NCBI GenBank assembly: GCA_943789165.1 | Contig: CALSTB010000005.1 | Span: 952,257-1,016,256, forward strand | Direction: 5' to 3' | Source of the DNA: an uncultured Bacteroidia bacterium | GTDB lineage: Bacteria > Bacteroidota > Bacteroidia > NS11-12g > UBA9320 | DNA length: 64,000 nucleotides | Shown here: positions 28,082 to 36,803 of the stretch, piece after piece | Layout: the number at the start of each line of letters is the position of its first letter | How positions within the stretch are numbered: the stretch's first letter is position 1 | Position numbers and translations under genes: made by a program | Notes under the pieces: generated by a model | What the model saw: only the letters and a program-made list of their open reading frames with translations | The model's database searches: none | What the model was told of the DNA's origin: nothing

Positions 28082-28436
28082 TTAATAGATTTTGACTCGA
28101 AAATTGAATAAGTCTCTTTTCTATACTCTATTCTCTTTACTCTTTTAAACCCTAATGCCTAGTGCCTAAATCCTAATGCCTTTCAATAATTGAATTATAG
28201 AATTATAGAATTATCGAATAAGGACATTCAACTTCGCCTTCGACTTCAACTTCAACTTACGTCAGACTTAGCACAACATAGGTCTCTTTTCTATACTCTA
28301 TTTTCTATACTCTTTGCAATCCAAATCCTAGTGCCTAAAGCCTAATGCCGTTCAATTATTGAATTATAGAATTATTGAATTACTGAATAAGTACACTTCA
28401 ACTTCGCCTTCGACTTCAACTTCAACTTCCACATTC
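28082..28436. repeat. Tandem pair of about 150-bp composite repeats
   Basis: Copy 1 is about 28112-28258 and copy 2 about 28282-28429, a 170-base period. Each has four modules in the same order: a pyrimidine tract (GTCTCTTTTCTATACTCTAT), a CCTAATGCC/CCTAGTGCC block, an AATTATTGAATTATAG block and a CAACTTCGCCTTCGACTTC block. The copies differ by scattered substitutions. No gene is seen in the stretch; it fills nearly all of the space between convergent stops. Confidence 0.9.
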
Positions 28437-29075
28437 CTAAATCCACCCTCCCGTAGCATTAGGTCGTTTGTCTCTATAGGTTTTATTCACCACAATATGC
28501 ATCCCAACATCGGCAACCGTTTTTAGGACAATAAATAATAGAAAAGCATTGGTTAAGGTTTCTAAGGAATCTGTTGCGAAGGCCAACATAATAAAAAGGT
28601 GCATTGGAACAACCCGAAAATAAGGCTGAAACATTACCACCGCTGGCACTTTTAGCTCCGCTCTATCTCTTTTGACATCAGAAATGGTCGACAAAACCGT
28701 GTTTCCTAGTAGTGCGATTAAAAATATTTTAACTGCACCTGGGTCTACAGTCCCAGGCATCTTAACCACAATGGAAATCAGGAATATGAAATACACGAAA
28801 TGAAACATGCCGTAATGGAATAAGAAGAAAATGGCTATCCCAAATCGACTGTATTTCGGGTCAATCTTGTGGTACAAAATTCCCATGGCAGAGAGACGAA
28901 TGAAATACTGTATTCCAATAAACAACGATTGGAAATAATACAACATGATGACCAATGAGGCCGAAATCTCTCCTACATAATACGATGCTACTAACGCTAC
29001 GTTAAATAGCAGGATCAACCAAAACTCTTGGTCCGATACGATGTTTTTAAGCCAACTTTGTTTCACTTGACACAA
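28437..29075 (-). CDS. DUF6498-like membrane protein
   Basis: A 212-residue polytopic membrane protein with about six hydrophobic segments. VMLYYFQSLFIGIQYFIRL and FGIAIFFLFHYGMFHFVYF resemble the DUF6498 family, whose function is unknown. The start is unclear: TTG at 29075 or GTG at 29066. It is divergent from htpG; two TTGACACA repeats lie at its 5' end. Confidence 0.65.
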   Translation of the reverse strand: MCQVKQSWLKNIVSDQEFWLILLFNVALVASYYVGEISASLVIMLYYFQSLFIGIQYFIRLSAMGILYHKIDPKYSRFGIAIFFLFHYGMFHFVYFIFLISIVVKMPGTVDPGAVKIFLIALLGNTVLSTISDVKRDRAELKVPAVVMFQPYFRVVPMHLFIMLAFATDSLETLTNAFLLFIVLKTVADVGMHIVVNKTYRDKRPNATGGWI

Positions 29076-29096
29076 TTATACTGACGATTTGACACA
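29067..29096. promoter_or_regulatory. Direct repeat TTGACACA x2 between DUF6498-like gene and htpG
   Basis: TTGACACA at 29067-29074 and 29089-29096, 22 bases apart, about two helical turns. The position in the divergent gap upstream of the heat-shock gene htpG suggests a regulator site. The proximal copy lies at the very start of the minus-strand gene. Confidence 0.4.
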
Positions 29097-29168
29097 GTTT
29101 AAGACTTCTATTCCACTTTTTGTCTTTTGGTAAACAATTTGAAGAAGTCTTTGAAAAAACGAATAACA

Positions 29169-30977
29169 ATGCAAAAAGGAAAAGTTTCAGTAAACACGGA
29201 AAACATCTTCCCGATTATTAAGAAGTTTCTTTATACAGATCATGAGATCTTTTTACGAGAATTAATCTCTAATGCCGTTGACGCATCGAACAAACTTAGT
29301 GTGTTGTCGGCCAAAGGAGAAAAAACTGGTCAAACAGACGATTTAAAAATCACTGTAAAACTGGATGAAAAGAAAAAAACCTTAACCATCAGTGACCAAG
29401 GTATTGGTATGACCGCGGAAGAGATTGATAAATACATCAATCAAATCGCATTTAGTGGTGCCGAAGAGTTTGTAGAAAAATTTAAAGACGACACCGAATC
29501 AGCCAACATCATTGGTCATTTCGGATTAGGTTTTTACTCTTCGTTTATGGTTGCAGACAAAGTTGAAATCGACTCGTTGAGCTACAAAGAAGGTTCGGAA
29601 GCTGCCAACTGGGTATGTGAAGGGTCTACAGATTTTAAAATCAAAAAAGGAAAGCGAAAAAAGCGTGGAACGGACATTATCTTACACATCAATGAAGACT
29701 CTAAAGAGTTTTTAGAAACAGGTAAGATTCAAGGTCTGTTAAATAAGTACTGTAAATTCTTACCTATCGAAATTGAGTTCGATGGTAAGGTGATCAACAA
29801 TACGGATCCTCTTTGGAAAAAGAATCCAACGGAACTTAAGGATGAAGACTATTTAGCGTTTTACAAAGAATTATATCCGTTCGCGGAAGATCCATTGTTT
29901 TGGATTCACATGAATGTTGACTATCCGTTTAACCTAACAGGAGTTTTATACTTCCCAAAAGTTAAAAAAGACATCGACCCTAACAAAAACAAAATCCAAC
30001 TATACAGTAACCAGGTATTTGTAACGGATAACGTTGCAGACATCGTTCCTGAATACTTGATGTTGCTTCATGGTGTGATTGATAGTCCAGACATTCCATT
30101 AAACGTGTCAAGAAGTGCGCTACAAGCGGATGGAAACGTTAAGAAAATTACTGGTCACATCAGTAAAAAAGTGGCTGACAAGCTGACTGAGTTGTATAAA
30201 AAAGACGCAAAGGACTTTGAATCTAAATGGAGCTCGATTAATCTGTTCGTAAAATATGGTATGATCAGCGACGAGAAGTTCTACGATAGAACAAAGAAGA
30301 TTTGTTTGTTGAAGGACGTTGATGGTAAACACACCATTTTAGAAAACTATATTGAAGACATAAAGGCGAATCAAACAGATAAAGATGGTAACACCATTGC
30401 GCTTTACTCATCGAACTTAGACGAACAATTCACGTACGTTCAAAAAGCACAAGACAGAGGTTACAATGTGTTGTTAATGGATGAAGTAATCGACAACCAT
30501 TTCGTGTCAAACATTGAGCAAAAACTAGAAAAAGTTCAATTAAAAAGAGTGGATGCCGATACAGTTGACAAGCTTATTGATAAAGATGAAAAGTCTGAAT
30601 CTGTACTAAGCGATGATGAAGTAACGAAGTTGAAAGAAAGCTTCGAGTCGGCAGTAAACAAAGATAAGTTCGAAGTGAAGACCGTCGTGATGTCGCCAAA
30701 CGATGATTTCATTACCATCACAAGATCGGAATGGGAACGCCGTATGAGCGAAATGGGCGGAATGGGTGGTATGGCCATGTTTGGTTCTATGCCTGAGCGA
30801 TACTCAGTTTCGTTAAACTCGAATCATGCGTTGGCGAAAAAAGTGTTAGAGACTTCAGACGAAGCAGAGCAAAAATCGTTGATGAACAACGCAATGGATT
30901 TAGCCAAATTAGCTCAGAACCTTTTGAAGGGCAAAGAGTTAAGTGACTTTATCAAAAGACAAGAAAAGAGTCTTTAA
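29169..30977 (+). CDS. htpG: Molecular chaperone HtpG (Hsp90)
   Basis: A 602-residue cytosolic Hsp90. ATPase N-domain: FLRELISNAVDASNKL, ISDQGIGMTAEEI, IGHFGLGFYSSFMV and the GTDI segment, all intact. Middle domain has NVSRSALQADGNVKKI. The C-terminal dimerisation region is shorter in charge and includes a Gly/Met-rich segment MGGMGGMAMFG near residue 530. The ATG at 29169 matches the family start; an upstream ATG adds 14 Lys-rich residues. Heat-inducible in most bacteria. Confidence 0.97.
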   Translation: MQKGKVSVNTENIFPIIKKFLYTDHEIFLRELISNAVDASNKLSVLSAKGEKTGQTDDLKITVKLDEKKKTLTISDQGIGMTAEEIDKYINQIAFSGAEEFVEKFKDDTESANIIGHFGLGFYSSFMVADKVEIDSLSYKEGSEAANWVCEGSTDFKIKKGKRKKRGTDIILHINEDSKEFLETGKIQGLLNKYCKFLPIEIEFDGKVINNTDPLWKKNPTELKDEDYLAFYKELYPFAEDPLFWIHMNVDYPFNLTGVLYFPKVKKDIDPNKNKIQLYSNQVFVTDNVADIVPEYLMLLHGVIDSPDIPLNVSRSALQADGNVKKITGHISKKVADKLTELYKKDAKDFESKWSSINLFVKYGMISDEKFYDRTKKICLLKDVDGKHTILENYIEDIKANQTDKDGNTIALYSSNLDEQFTYVQKAQDRGYNVLLMDEVIDNHFVSNIEQKLEKVQLKRVDADTVDKLIDKDEKSESVLSDDEVTKLKESFESAVNKDKFEVKTVVMSPNDDFITITRSEWERRMSEMGGMGGMAMFGSMPERYSVSLNSNHALAKKVLETSDEAEQKSLMNNAMDLAKLAQNLLKGKELSDFIKRQEKSL

Positions 30978-30994
30978 GACTACTTCATAAATTG

Positions 30995-31025
30995 AAAAGC
31001 CTCAACTTAGTTGGGGCTTTTTTTT
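30995..31025 (+). terminator. Terminator of htpG
   Basis: Stem AAGCCTCAAC / GTTGGGGCTT (one U-G pair) with a three-base loop, then eight or more T. It starts 18 bases after the htpG stop and also rules out the TTG start that the following regulator could otherwise use. Confidence 0.92.
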
Positions 31026-31051
31026 GTGCTAATTTTGAGCGCTACCAAGAA

Positions 31052-31612
31052 ATGAAGCTCCCACAATACATACAATCCTATTTTGGTATCTCTGACACGG
31101 ACGTCAATAAGGTAGTTGAGTTGTTTGAAGAAACGACGTTGAACAAGGGAGACTATTATGTAAAGGCTGGTCATTACTGCAATCAGCTTAGTTTTATTCA
31201 GGAAGGATTTATACGTGTTTGGTCAGAAACACCAACAAAAGAAATCACCCAATGGATTTCGACGCCAGGTTATTTTATTACCGATTTATCGAGTTTAATT
31301 TTTAAAACAACAGCTCGCTGGAATTTACAAGCGCTTACGGACTGTAAGTTGTATACGATCAAACAGGAACGGTACAACCAAATTAACCACTTGGTTGACA
31401 ACTGGGATGAATTGGAGAAACTGTTTATCGCCAAATGTTTTCTCACACTTGAAGACCGTGTGTTTAGTCAAATCTCAATGACGGCTGAAGAACGGTATCA
31501 GCAGTTGTTTGAATTGAATCCTGGATTATTTAACCAAGTTCCGTTGCAGTATTTAGCGTCAATGCTGGGCATGTCTCCAGAGACTTTTAGTCGCATTCGC
31601 GCAAAATCTTAA
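31052..31612 (+). CDS. Crp/Fnr family transcriptional regulator
   Basis: A 186-residue regulator. The N-terminal cyclic-nucleotide-binding fold runs to about 120 (KGDYYVKAGHYCNQLSFIQEGFIRVW), followed by the dimer helix and a short winged helix ending LQYLASMLGMSPETFSRIRAK. No cysteine cluster of true FNR is present. The ATG at 31052 lies after the htpG terminator. It stands just before an SRPBCC gene preceded by an FNR-like dyad, suggesting local control. Confidence 0.9.
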   Translation: MKLPQYIQSYFGISDTDVNKVVELFEETTLNKGDYYVKAGHYCNQLSFIQEGFIRVWSETPTKEITQWISTPGYFITDLSSLIFKTTARWNLQALTDCKLYTIKQERYNQINHLVDNWDELEKLFIAKCFLTLEDRVFSQISMTAEERYQQLFELNPGLFNQVPLQYLASMLGMSPETFSRIRAKS

Positions 31613-31624
31613 CAAACTTTATTT

Positions 31625-31685
31625 CTTGATATATGTCAAGAGGAACCGCTTGACGACTTCAGACCTTTGTTGTGTAATTAACACA
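31625..31685 (+). promoter_or_regulatory. FNR/CRP-like dyads before the SRPBCC gene
   Basis: CTTGA-TATATG-TCAAG (31625-31640) is close to the FNR half-site pattern TTGAT-N4-ATCAA. A second dyad TGTGT-AATTA-ACACA (31671-31685) ends two bases before the start codon of the next gene. Both lie between the Crp/Fnr gene and the SRPBCC gene, so they are candidate binding sites of that regulator. Confidence 0.55.
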
Positions 31686-31687
31686 CA

Positions 31688-32167
31688 ATGAAATTATCAA
31701 TAACAGCTTTTTTAATCCTTTTAACAATCACAACAATGGCGAAGAACAAAGAAATTACAACTCAGATTACGATTAACGCAACTCCAGAACAAGTGTGGAG
31801 CGTACTCACCAATTTTGATACTTACGGAGAATGGAATCCATTTATCGAATACATCACTGGGGATGTCCAGCAGGGCAATAAGATTAAGGTCAAATTGGGT
31901 GGCATGAAATTCAAGCCAACTGTGTTAAATTATACGGCTAATAAAGAACTAAAATGGCTGGGACACTTTGGTTTTAAAGGAATATTTGACGGTGAACACC
32001 GCTTTGAACTGATCGATAATGGCGATGGAACTACGACGTTTATTCAATCAGAGAAGTTTAACGGCATGTTAGTTGGGATGTTGAGTAAGAAATTAGATAC
32101 AGAGACTCTTCCGCAATTTCAATCGATGAATGAAGCTTTAAAGATGCGGGTTGAGGCAGGGCTTTAA
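31688..32167 (+). CDS. SRPBCC domain protein (polyketide cyclase/START-like)
   Basis: A 159-residue helix-grip protein: ITINATPEQVWSVLTNFDTYGEWNPF is the classic start of the fold, and FDGEHRFELIDNGDGTTTF a central hairpin. The first 18 residues (MKLSITAFLILLTITTMA) look like a signal peptide, unusual for this family; a cytosolic start at the ATG of MAKNKE (31736) is the alternative. The upstream dyads suggest control by the adjacent Crp/Fnr protein. Confidence 0.85.
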   Translation: MKLSITAFLILLTITTMAKNKEITTQITINATPEQVWSVLTNFDTYGEWNPFIEYITGDVQQGNKIKVKLGGMKFKPTVLNYTANKELKWLGHFGFKGIFDGEHRFELIDNGDGTTTFIQSEKFNGMLVGMLSKKLDTETLPQFQSMNEALKMRVEAGL

Positions 32168-32477
32168 GGATTTAGGAGTTAGCCACTAGGTGTTAGGGGT
32201 TGGAACTGATAAGAAAATAGACTTGGTAAGTTGAAGTCTAAGTAGAAGTTGAAGCTGAACTATTCTATTATTCAAACATTCTGTAATTCAGACAATCAGA
32301 CCTTCAGACATTCAGAATCATATTTCAACAATCTTGAATTATGTAAATTCGTGAACCACTCCATGAATAATCGACAATATTTATCTACCGCTTTAGTATT
32401 TCTTCAGCAAGATTTTCTCATGTCGACTTAGCTCATAAGAATTTGCCGAATTTTAATAAATTCGCTTAAAACCAACT
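32168..32477. repeat. Composite repeat copy A and flanking AT-rich spacer
   Basis: Immediately after the TAA stop a block of about 100 bases (to about 32268) begins GGATTTAGGAGTTAGCCACT and runs through GACTTGGTAAGTTGAAG to GAACTATTCTAT. A near-identical direct copy stands at 33709. It is followed by ATTCAGACAATCAGAC (32286-32301), a 16-mer also found at 33835 and 53475. From 32330 to 32477 no gene or repeat is recognised. Confidence 0.88.
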
Positions 32478-33116
32478 ATGCATAAATACAAACCATTAGT
32501 AATAGGAGCAGTTGTACTTTTTCTTGCGGCCTTTTTATTAGGCGGAAAAGGTTCAGAAATTTTGATATTCCTGTCAGTTTTACTAATTGTTCTATTCTAT
32601 TCACAATTGTGGCATTCTCTACTCTTAAAAGAAAAAGAGATGCTCATAAAGTTTAAAATAGAGTATGATTACAAAACAAGAATCAAACGTACTAGAAAAA
32701 ACCTTCTCTGGGTTATTGGCTTTATGAGTCTTTTGTTTGTTGTTGTTTACTTTGGAATGAATAACGGTGGTAAAATTTTAAATAGTACATTTTCGTTTCC
32801 GTTCATAATAGCTCTGAATCTATCTAATATATTCCTGCGTGTCATGTTTAAGGACTGCTACCTAACCAAGGAAGGGATTTTCCGGTCGCTCTCTGGCAAA
32901 TCCTTAGACATAAAAGACTATCATTCATATCACTTTGAACCTAAGTACAACAGTTTTATCCTAAGTAAAGATGGTGTAGAGACCATGGAGCTTGTCGCAA
33001 AAACGCCAATTAAGCCTTATGAAATCGTGCTTATTAACTGGTTTGAAAACCAGTTATACAAGTCAAAACCATCTGATAATTCCAATTTGTCGGATTCCAA
33101 AACCATAATGAATTGA
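32478..33116 (+). CDS. Hypothetical membrane protein, first of a paralogous pair
   Basis: A 212-residue protein with two N-terminal helices (about 8-45), a basic segment, a second helix pair (about 75-115) and a soluble C-terminal domain of about 85 residues (CYLTKEGIFRSLSGKSLDI ... FILSKDGVETMEL). The C-terminal domain could be a small PH-like beta barrel, but that is only an impression. The following gene is clearly its paralogue; the two overlap by four bases (TTGA). Confidence 0.65.
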   Translation: MHKYKPLVIGAVVLFLAAFLLGGKGSEILIFLSVLLIVLFYSQLWHSLLLKEKEMLIKFKIEYDYKTRIKRTRKNLLWVIGFMSLLFVVVYFGMNNGGKILNSTFSFPFIIALNLSNIFLRVMFKDCYLTKEGIFRSLSGKSLDIKDYHSYHFEPKYNSFILSKDGVETMELVAKTPIKPYEIVLINWFENQLYKSKPSDNSNLSDSKTIMN

Positions 33117-33708
33117 CTAAACGCAACTACTTAATTCTCGCAACTATTGCGCTTTTTTTTGTAAGCCTGTTTGTCCCAAAGACATTAGGAATCGCTCTAT
33201 TAGTGATTTCGATTCTATCAGGTATGACGGTGGGCATTAGAGATTGGACTGAAATGTCAAAACGTGAAGATCATATTCTCATAAAGTTTGACATCAGTAT
33301 CCGACGAAAGCTCGGGTTAAAGGATGTGGGTTTTGCGCTTGGCGATACAGCCATCTTGTTTTGTTAATTTTATTCCTAGTCGGTTTGCCAAAAAGTTTTA
33401 TCCCTTATCAAACTATTTATTTTGGTGATAAATTGAGTTATGCCATAATTGCTTTATCAGCTATCTTCAAAACAGTATTTCATTATAGGTTCAAGAAGTC
33501 TTATCTAACTATCAGTGGTCTTTTTTATAGCAATAATCAAAAGAAAATAGACCTAACGAGGTACAACGATTATCTTTATGACGCCCGCCGGAAACGTTTC
33601 ATCTTGACAATTGACAAAAGAGAATCATTGATACTAACACCAAAAACGCCGGTAGAGCCTTATGAAGGTGTGCTTATTGATTTGTTTGAAAGCCAATTAG
33701 CGAAATGA
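33113..33708 (+). CDS. Hypothetical membrane protein, second paralogue, split by one frameshift
   Basis: Aligns along its length with the previous gene: HILIKFDISI against MLIKFKIEY, KKSYLTISGLFYS against KDCYLTKEGIFRS, and KTPVEPYEGVLIDLFESQL against KTPIKPYEIVLINWFENQL. The frame is broken by a stop at 33365-33367; adding one T to the run 33359-33362 restores a hydrophobic helix (AILFLLILFLVG) and one frame of about 198 residues. Start is TTG at 33113, supported by the alignment. Function unknown. Confidence 0.7.
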
Positions 33709-33954
33709 GGAATTAGGGGTTAGCCACTAGGCATTAGGGGTTGGAACTGAAAAGAAAATAGACTTGGTAAGTTGAAGTCTAAGTAGAAGTTGAAGCCGAA
33801 CTATTCTATAATTCTATTATTCAATAATTCTGTAATTCAGACAATCAGACAGTCAGACATTTTGTAATTCTGTAATTCAATTATTCTATAATTCATTTCT
33901 CCAATCTTAAATCTTAAATCTTTAATCTTTAATCCCTCCCCGTATCTTTGGCCT
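33709..33954. repeat. Composite repeat copy B
   Basis: Begins directly after the TGA stop and matches copy A (32168) over about 100 bases with few differences. It continues with AATTCTATTATTCAATAATTC-type sequence and ATTCAGACAATCAGAC (33835-33850), then a run of TTAAATCTTAAATC / TTTAATC units just before the S9 peptidase gene. No coding potential. Confidence 0.9.
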
Positions 33955-36372
33955 ATGAAATTTTTTCACCTCATAACCCTCATACTATTGTTTCATATAG
34001 CCGACGCCCAAGAACAACTAGACTACCAAAAACCACCACAGGAAATACTAGATTTAGTGGATGTAAAGCGGCCCCCAACAGCCATATTTACTACCAAGAA
34101 GGATTACATGATATTGCTATATCGCAACAGTTATAAATCCATTGCTGAGCTATCGCAAGAAGAATTACGTTTAGCCGGTTTGAGAATCGACCCAAAGACA
34201 AACATCGGTAGTCGGACTACCTTTTATAACAGCATTGAAGTGCACTCCCTTGGAAAAAAGAAGGAAACCACAAGTTTGTCGGCTAGTCTGCCAGCTGAAC
34301 CTCGTTTGAGTAACTTCAGTTGGTCGCCCGACGAAAGCATGATGGCGTTTACGCATACCACCGAAACTGGCAATGAGTTGTGGTTGCTGGATATTCAAAA
34401 AAATACTGTTAAAAAACTAACCGAAGGAATAATCAACGCCAATATGTATGGTGCCATCAGTTGGATGCGTGATAGTAAGTCTTTGATTATTAAAGTGATA
34501 CCATCGACTCGAAAACCATTGATTGACACCAAAAATGTGATACCCACAGGTCCAATTATTTCAACCAATGAGGGTAAAAAAGCGCAGAATAGAACGTATC
34601 AAGACCTGTTAAAGAATAAAAATGACGAGTTTAATTTCGAACAACTCGCCACTTCTGAATTGATTCAAATAACTGTTTCTGGAGAACAATCAAAGTGGTT
34701 GCCTGCCGACATGTATACACGCATTGATTTCTCACCTGATGGCGCTTATGTTTTGGTGGGTACGATTCAAAAACCGTTTTCTTATATTGTCACTTATGGA
34801 CGATTCCCAAACACTACTCGCATTCACGCCAAAGACGGAAGGCTTGTCAAGGAAATTTCAAAGGTTCCATTAATTGAAGATTTACCAAAGGGATTTATGT
34901 CCGCACGAAAAGGCAATAGAAGTTTTACGTGGAGGGCCGACAAACCAGCCAGCTTAGTCTATGCGTCTGTGTTAGACGAAGGTGATCCAGCGGTTGAAGT
35001 TCCTTTTAGAGACGAAGTATTCGAATTAGTCGCACCATTTAATGGATCGCCACGTACCATTTGTAAAACCATTAACCGATATAGTGGCATCACTTGGGGC
35101 GATGACCATACCGCAATTGTTTCAGACTACTGGTGGAATACACGGAATACCAAAACATACTTAATTGACCCAAGTACATCCAATTCGAATCCAAACATTT
35201 TATTTGATAGGAACTATCAGGACCGATATAACAACCCGGGACAAATGACTATGGAACGCGGCAAGTATGGGAAATACGTCCTTACCATTGACAAAGGCAG
35301 CGTGTTTTTAGTTGGGCCTGGATATTCAAAAGAAGGACAGTTCCCATTTGTACATAAAATGGATCTAAAAACTCAAAAGGTGACCACTTTGTATCGTTCG
35401 ACATTTACGAACAAATTGGAGAATCTATATAGTTATGACCATAAAACGAAAAGCATATTGGTGCGTATAGAATCCAAAAATGAATATCCAAATTATTACA
35501 TCCGCCCAATCGACGATGCCAAGCCCATCAAACAATTAACGCATTTCGAAAATCCTTTTAAAAGCATAGCTTCCGTACATAAACAAGTAGTGCATTACAA
35601 ACGTGAAGATGGATTAGACCTTTCTGGCACCTTGTATTTACCCATTGGATACGATACCGCTAAAAAAGAAAAAGTCCCGCTCATCATGTGGGCTTACCCG
35701 CGTGAGTACAAGGACAAGTCTAGTGCGGGACAATCAACAGAAAACCCTAATCAATTTACCTATCCGTACTACGGTTCTATGGTGTATTGGGTAACACAAG
35801 GTTATGCGGTTTTAGACGACGCCTCCTTCCCTATTGTGGGTGAAGGCGATGCTGAGCCAAATGATGATTTTAGAAAACAACTTGTCGCTAATGCGAAGGC
35901 TGGCATTGATGCAATAGATTCGTTGGGGTACATCGATAGAAACCGTGTTGCGGTTGGTGGACACAGTTATGGCGCTTTTATGGTTGCCAATTTACTGTCT
36001 CACTCGGACTTGTTTGCCGCCGGAATTGCGAGAAGTGGCGCGTACAACAGAACCTTAACACCGTTTGGATTTCAAAGCGAAGAACGATCGTATTGGGATG
36101 CTCCTGAAGTGTACAACACGATGTCGCCGTTTATGCATGCCGACAAAATGAAGACACCATTGTTATTGATACATGGAGAAGCTGACAACAATTCTGGCAC
36201 GTATCCATTACAGAGTGAACGATATTTTAATGCATTAAAAGGACTTGGCGCACCAGTAAGATTGGTAATTTTGCCGAAAGAAAGTCATGGCTATGCAGCC
36301 AGAGAAAGCATACTCCATTTACTATGGGAACAGCATCAGTGGATGGAAAACAATGTTAAAAACAAGCAGTAA
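33955..36372 (+). CDS. S9 family serine peptidase (prolyl oligopeptidase type), exported
   Basis: An 805-residue exported peptidase, with a signal ending IADAQ. Residues 90-530 form a propeller-like domain (RLSNFSWSPDESMMAF, TRIDFSPDGAYVLVG). The catalytic alpha/beta domain has Ser in AVGGHSYGAFMVANLL (about 672), Asp in IHGEADNNSGT and His in PKESHGYAARE. The long N-terminal part and NHE/ExxxxFP-like segments recall glutamyl-type S9 enzymes of Bacteroidota. The stop overlaps the next start by one base. Confidence 0.93.
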   Translation: MKFFHLITLILLFHIADAQEQLDYQKPPQEILDLVDVKRPPTAIFTTKKDYMILLYRNSYKSIAELSQEELRLAGLRIDPKTNIGSRTTFYNSIEVHSLGKKKETTSLSASLPAEPRLSNFSWSPDESMMAFTHTTETGNELWLLDIQKNTVKKLTEGIINANMYGAISWMRDSKSLIIKVIPSTRKPLIDTKNVIPTGPIISTNEGKKAQNRTYQDLLKNKNDEFNFEQLATSELIQITVSGEQSKWLPADMYTRIDFSPDGAYVLVGTIQKPFSYIVTYGRFPNTTRIHAKDGRLVKEISKVPLIEDLPKGFMSARKGNRSFTWRADKPASLVYASVLDEGDPAVEVPFRDEVFELVAPFNGSPRTICKTINRYSGITWGDDHTAIVSDYWWNTRNTKTYLIDPSTSNSNPNILFDRNYQDRYNNPGQMTMERGKYGKYVLTIDKGSVFLVGPGYSKEGQFPFVHKMDLKTQKVTTLYRSTFTNKLENLYSYDHKTKSILVRIESKNEYPNYYIRPIDDAKPIKQLTHFENPFKSIASVHKQVVHYKREDGLDLSGTLYLPIGYDTAKKEKVPLIMWAYPREYKDKSSAGQSTENPNQFTYPYYGSMVYWVTQGYAVLDDASFPIVGEGDAEPNDDFRKQLVANAKAGIDAIDSLGYIDRNRVAVGGHSYGAFMVANLLSHSDLFAAGIARSGAYNRTLTPFGFQSEERSYWDAPEVYNTMSPFMHADKMKTPLLLIHGEADNNSGTYPLQSERYFNALKGLGAPVRLVILPKESHGYAARESILHLLWEQHQWMENNVKNKQ

Positions 36373-36773
36373 TGGACAAAACTAAGTCGATACAAGAGTT
36401 GGAAAATGTTTTCTGGCCGGACAGGGAAGAGTATTTTTCAAAAACACTTAAGGATTGTCATGAATTCCGAAAAATTCCGTTAAAAGACTTAACGATTAAG
36501 CAAGCTGTCACGTTGTTAAAGCAAGACATTGGATCTGAGTTTTTAATGCCGGTCGTTATGGAGCGGATGCATGCGGATTTATACGAAGAAGACCCAGATG
36601 ATGGCAGTACGTTTTTAGAGCACATCGACGGTTTTAAGCATGACATGTTTCAGCGTAGCTCCGATTTATGGAAACCTATGATGGCTTTACTTCGTACCCG
36701 AAGGGAAGAAGTAGAACAATTTATTGGTTGGAAACGTTACGAAGACTTAATACATAAAATGCTAGGACGGTAG
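36372..36773 (+). CDS. CdiI-like contact-dependent inhibition immunity family protein
   Basis: A 133-residue helical protein resembling the CdiI_2-type immunity family: IQELENVFWPD at the start, then CHEFRKIPLKDLTIKQAVTL, LKQDIGSEFLMPVVMERM. Such proteins bind and block toxin domains of contact-dependent systems, yet no CdiA, Rhs or other toxin lies nearby. It overlaps the S9 peptidase stop by one base (TAATG), so it is probably cotranslated with that gene; a role with the peptidase is possible. Confidence 0.65.
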   Translation: MDKTKSIQELENVFWPDREEYFSKTLKDCHEFRKIPLKDLTIKQAVTLLKQDIGSEFLMPVVMERMHADLYEEDPDDGSTFLEHIDGFKHDMFQRSSDLWKPMMALLRTRREEVEQFIGWKRYEDLIHKMLGR

Positions 36774-36803
36774 TCCATTCTTTGATGTGTAAATAACCAT
36801 CCA

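Noticed and set aside
30992..31051. Earlier TTG start for the Crp/Fnr regulator
   Set aside because: It would lie inside the htpG terminator and adds residues unlike the family.
33355..33370. Programmed ribosomal frameshift in the second membrane paralogue
   Set aside because: No slippery heptamer with downstream structure was seen and the change matches the homopolymer error pattern of the rest of the window.
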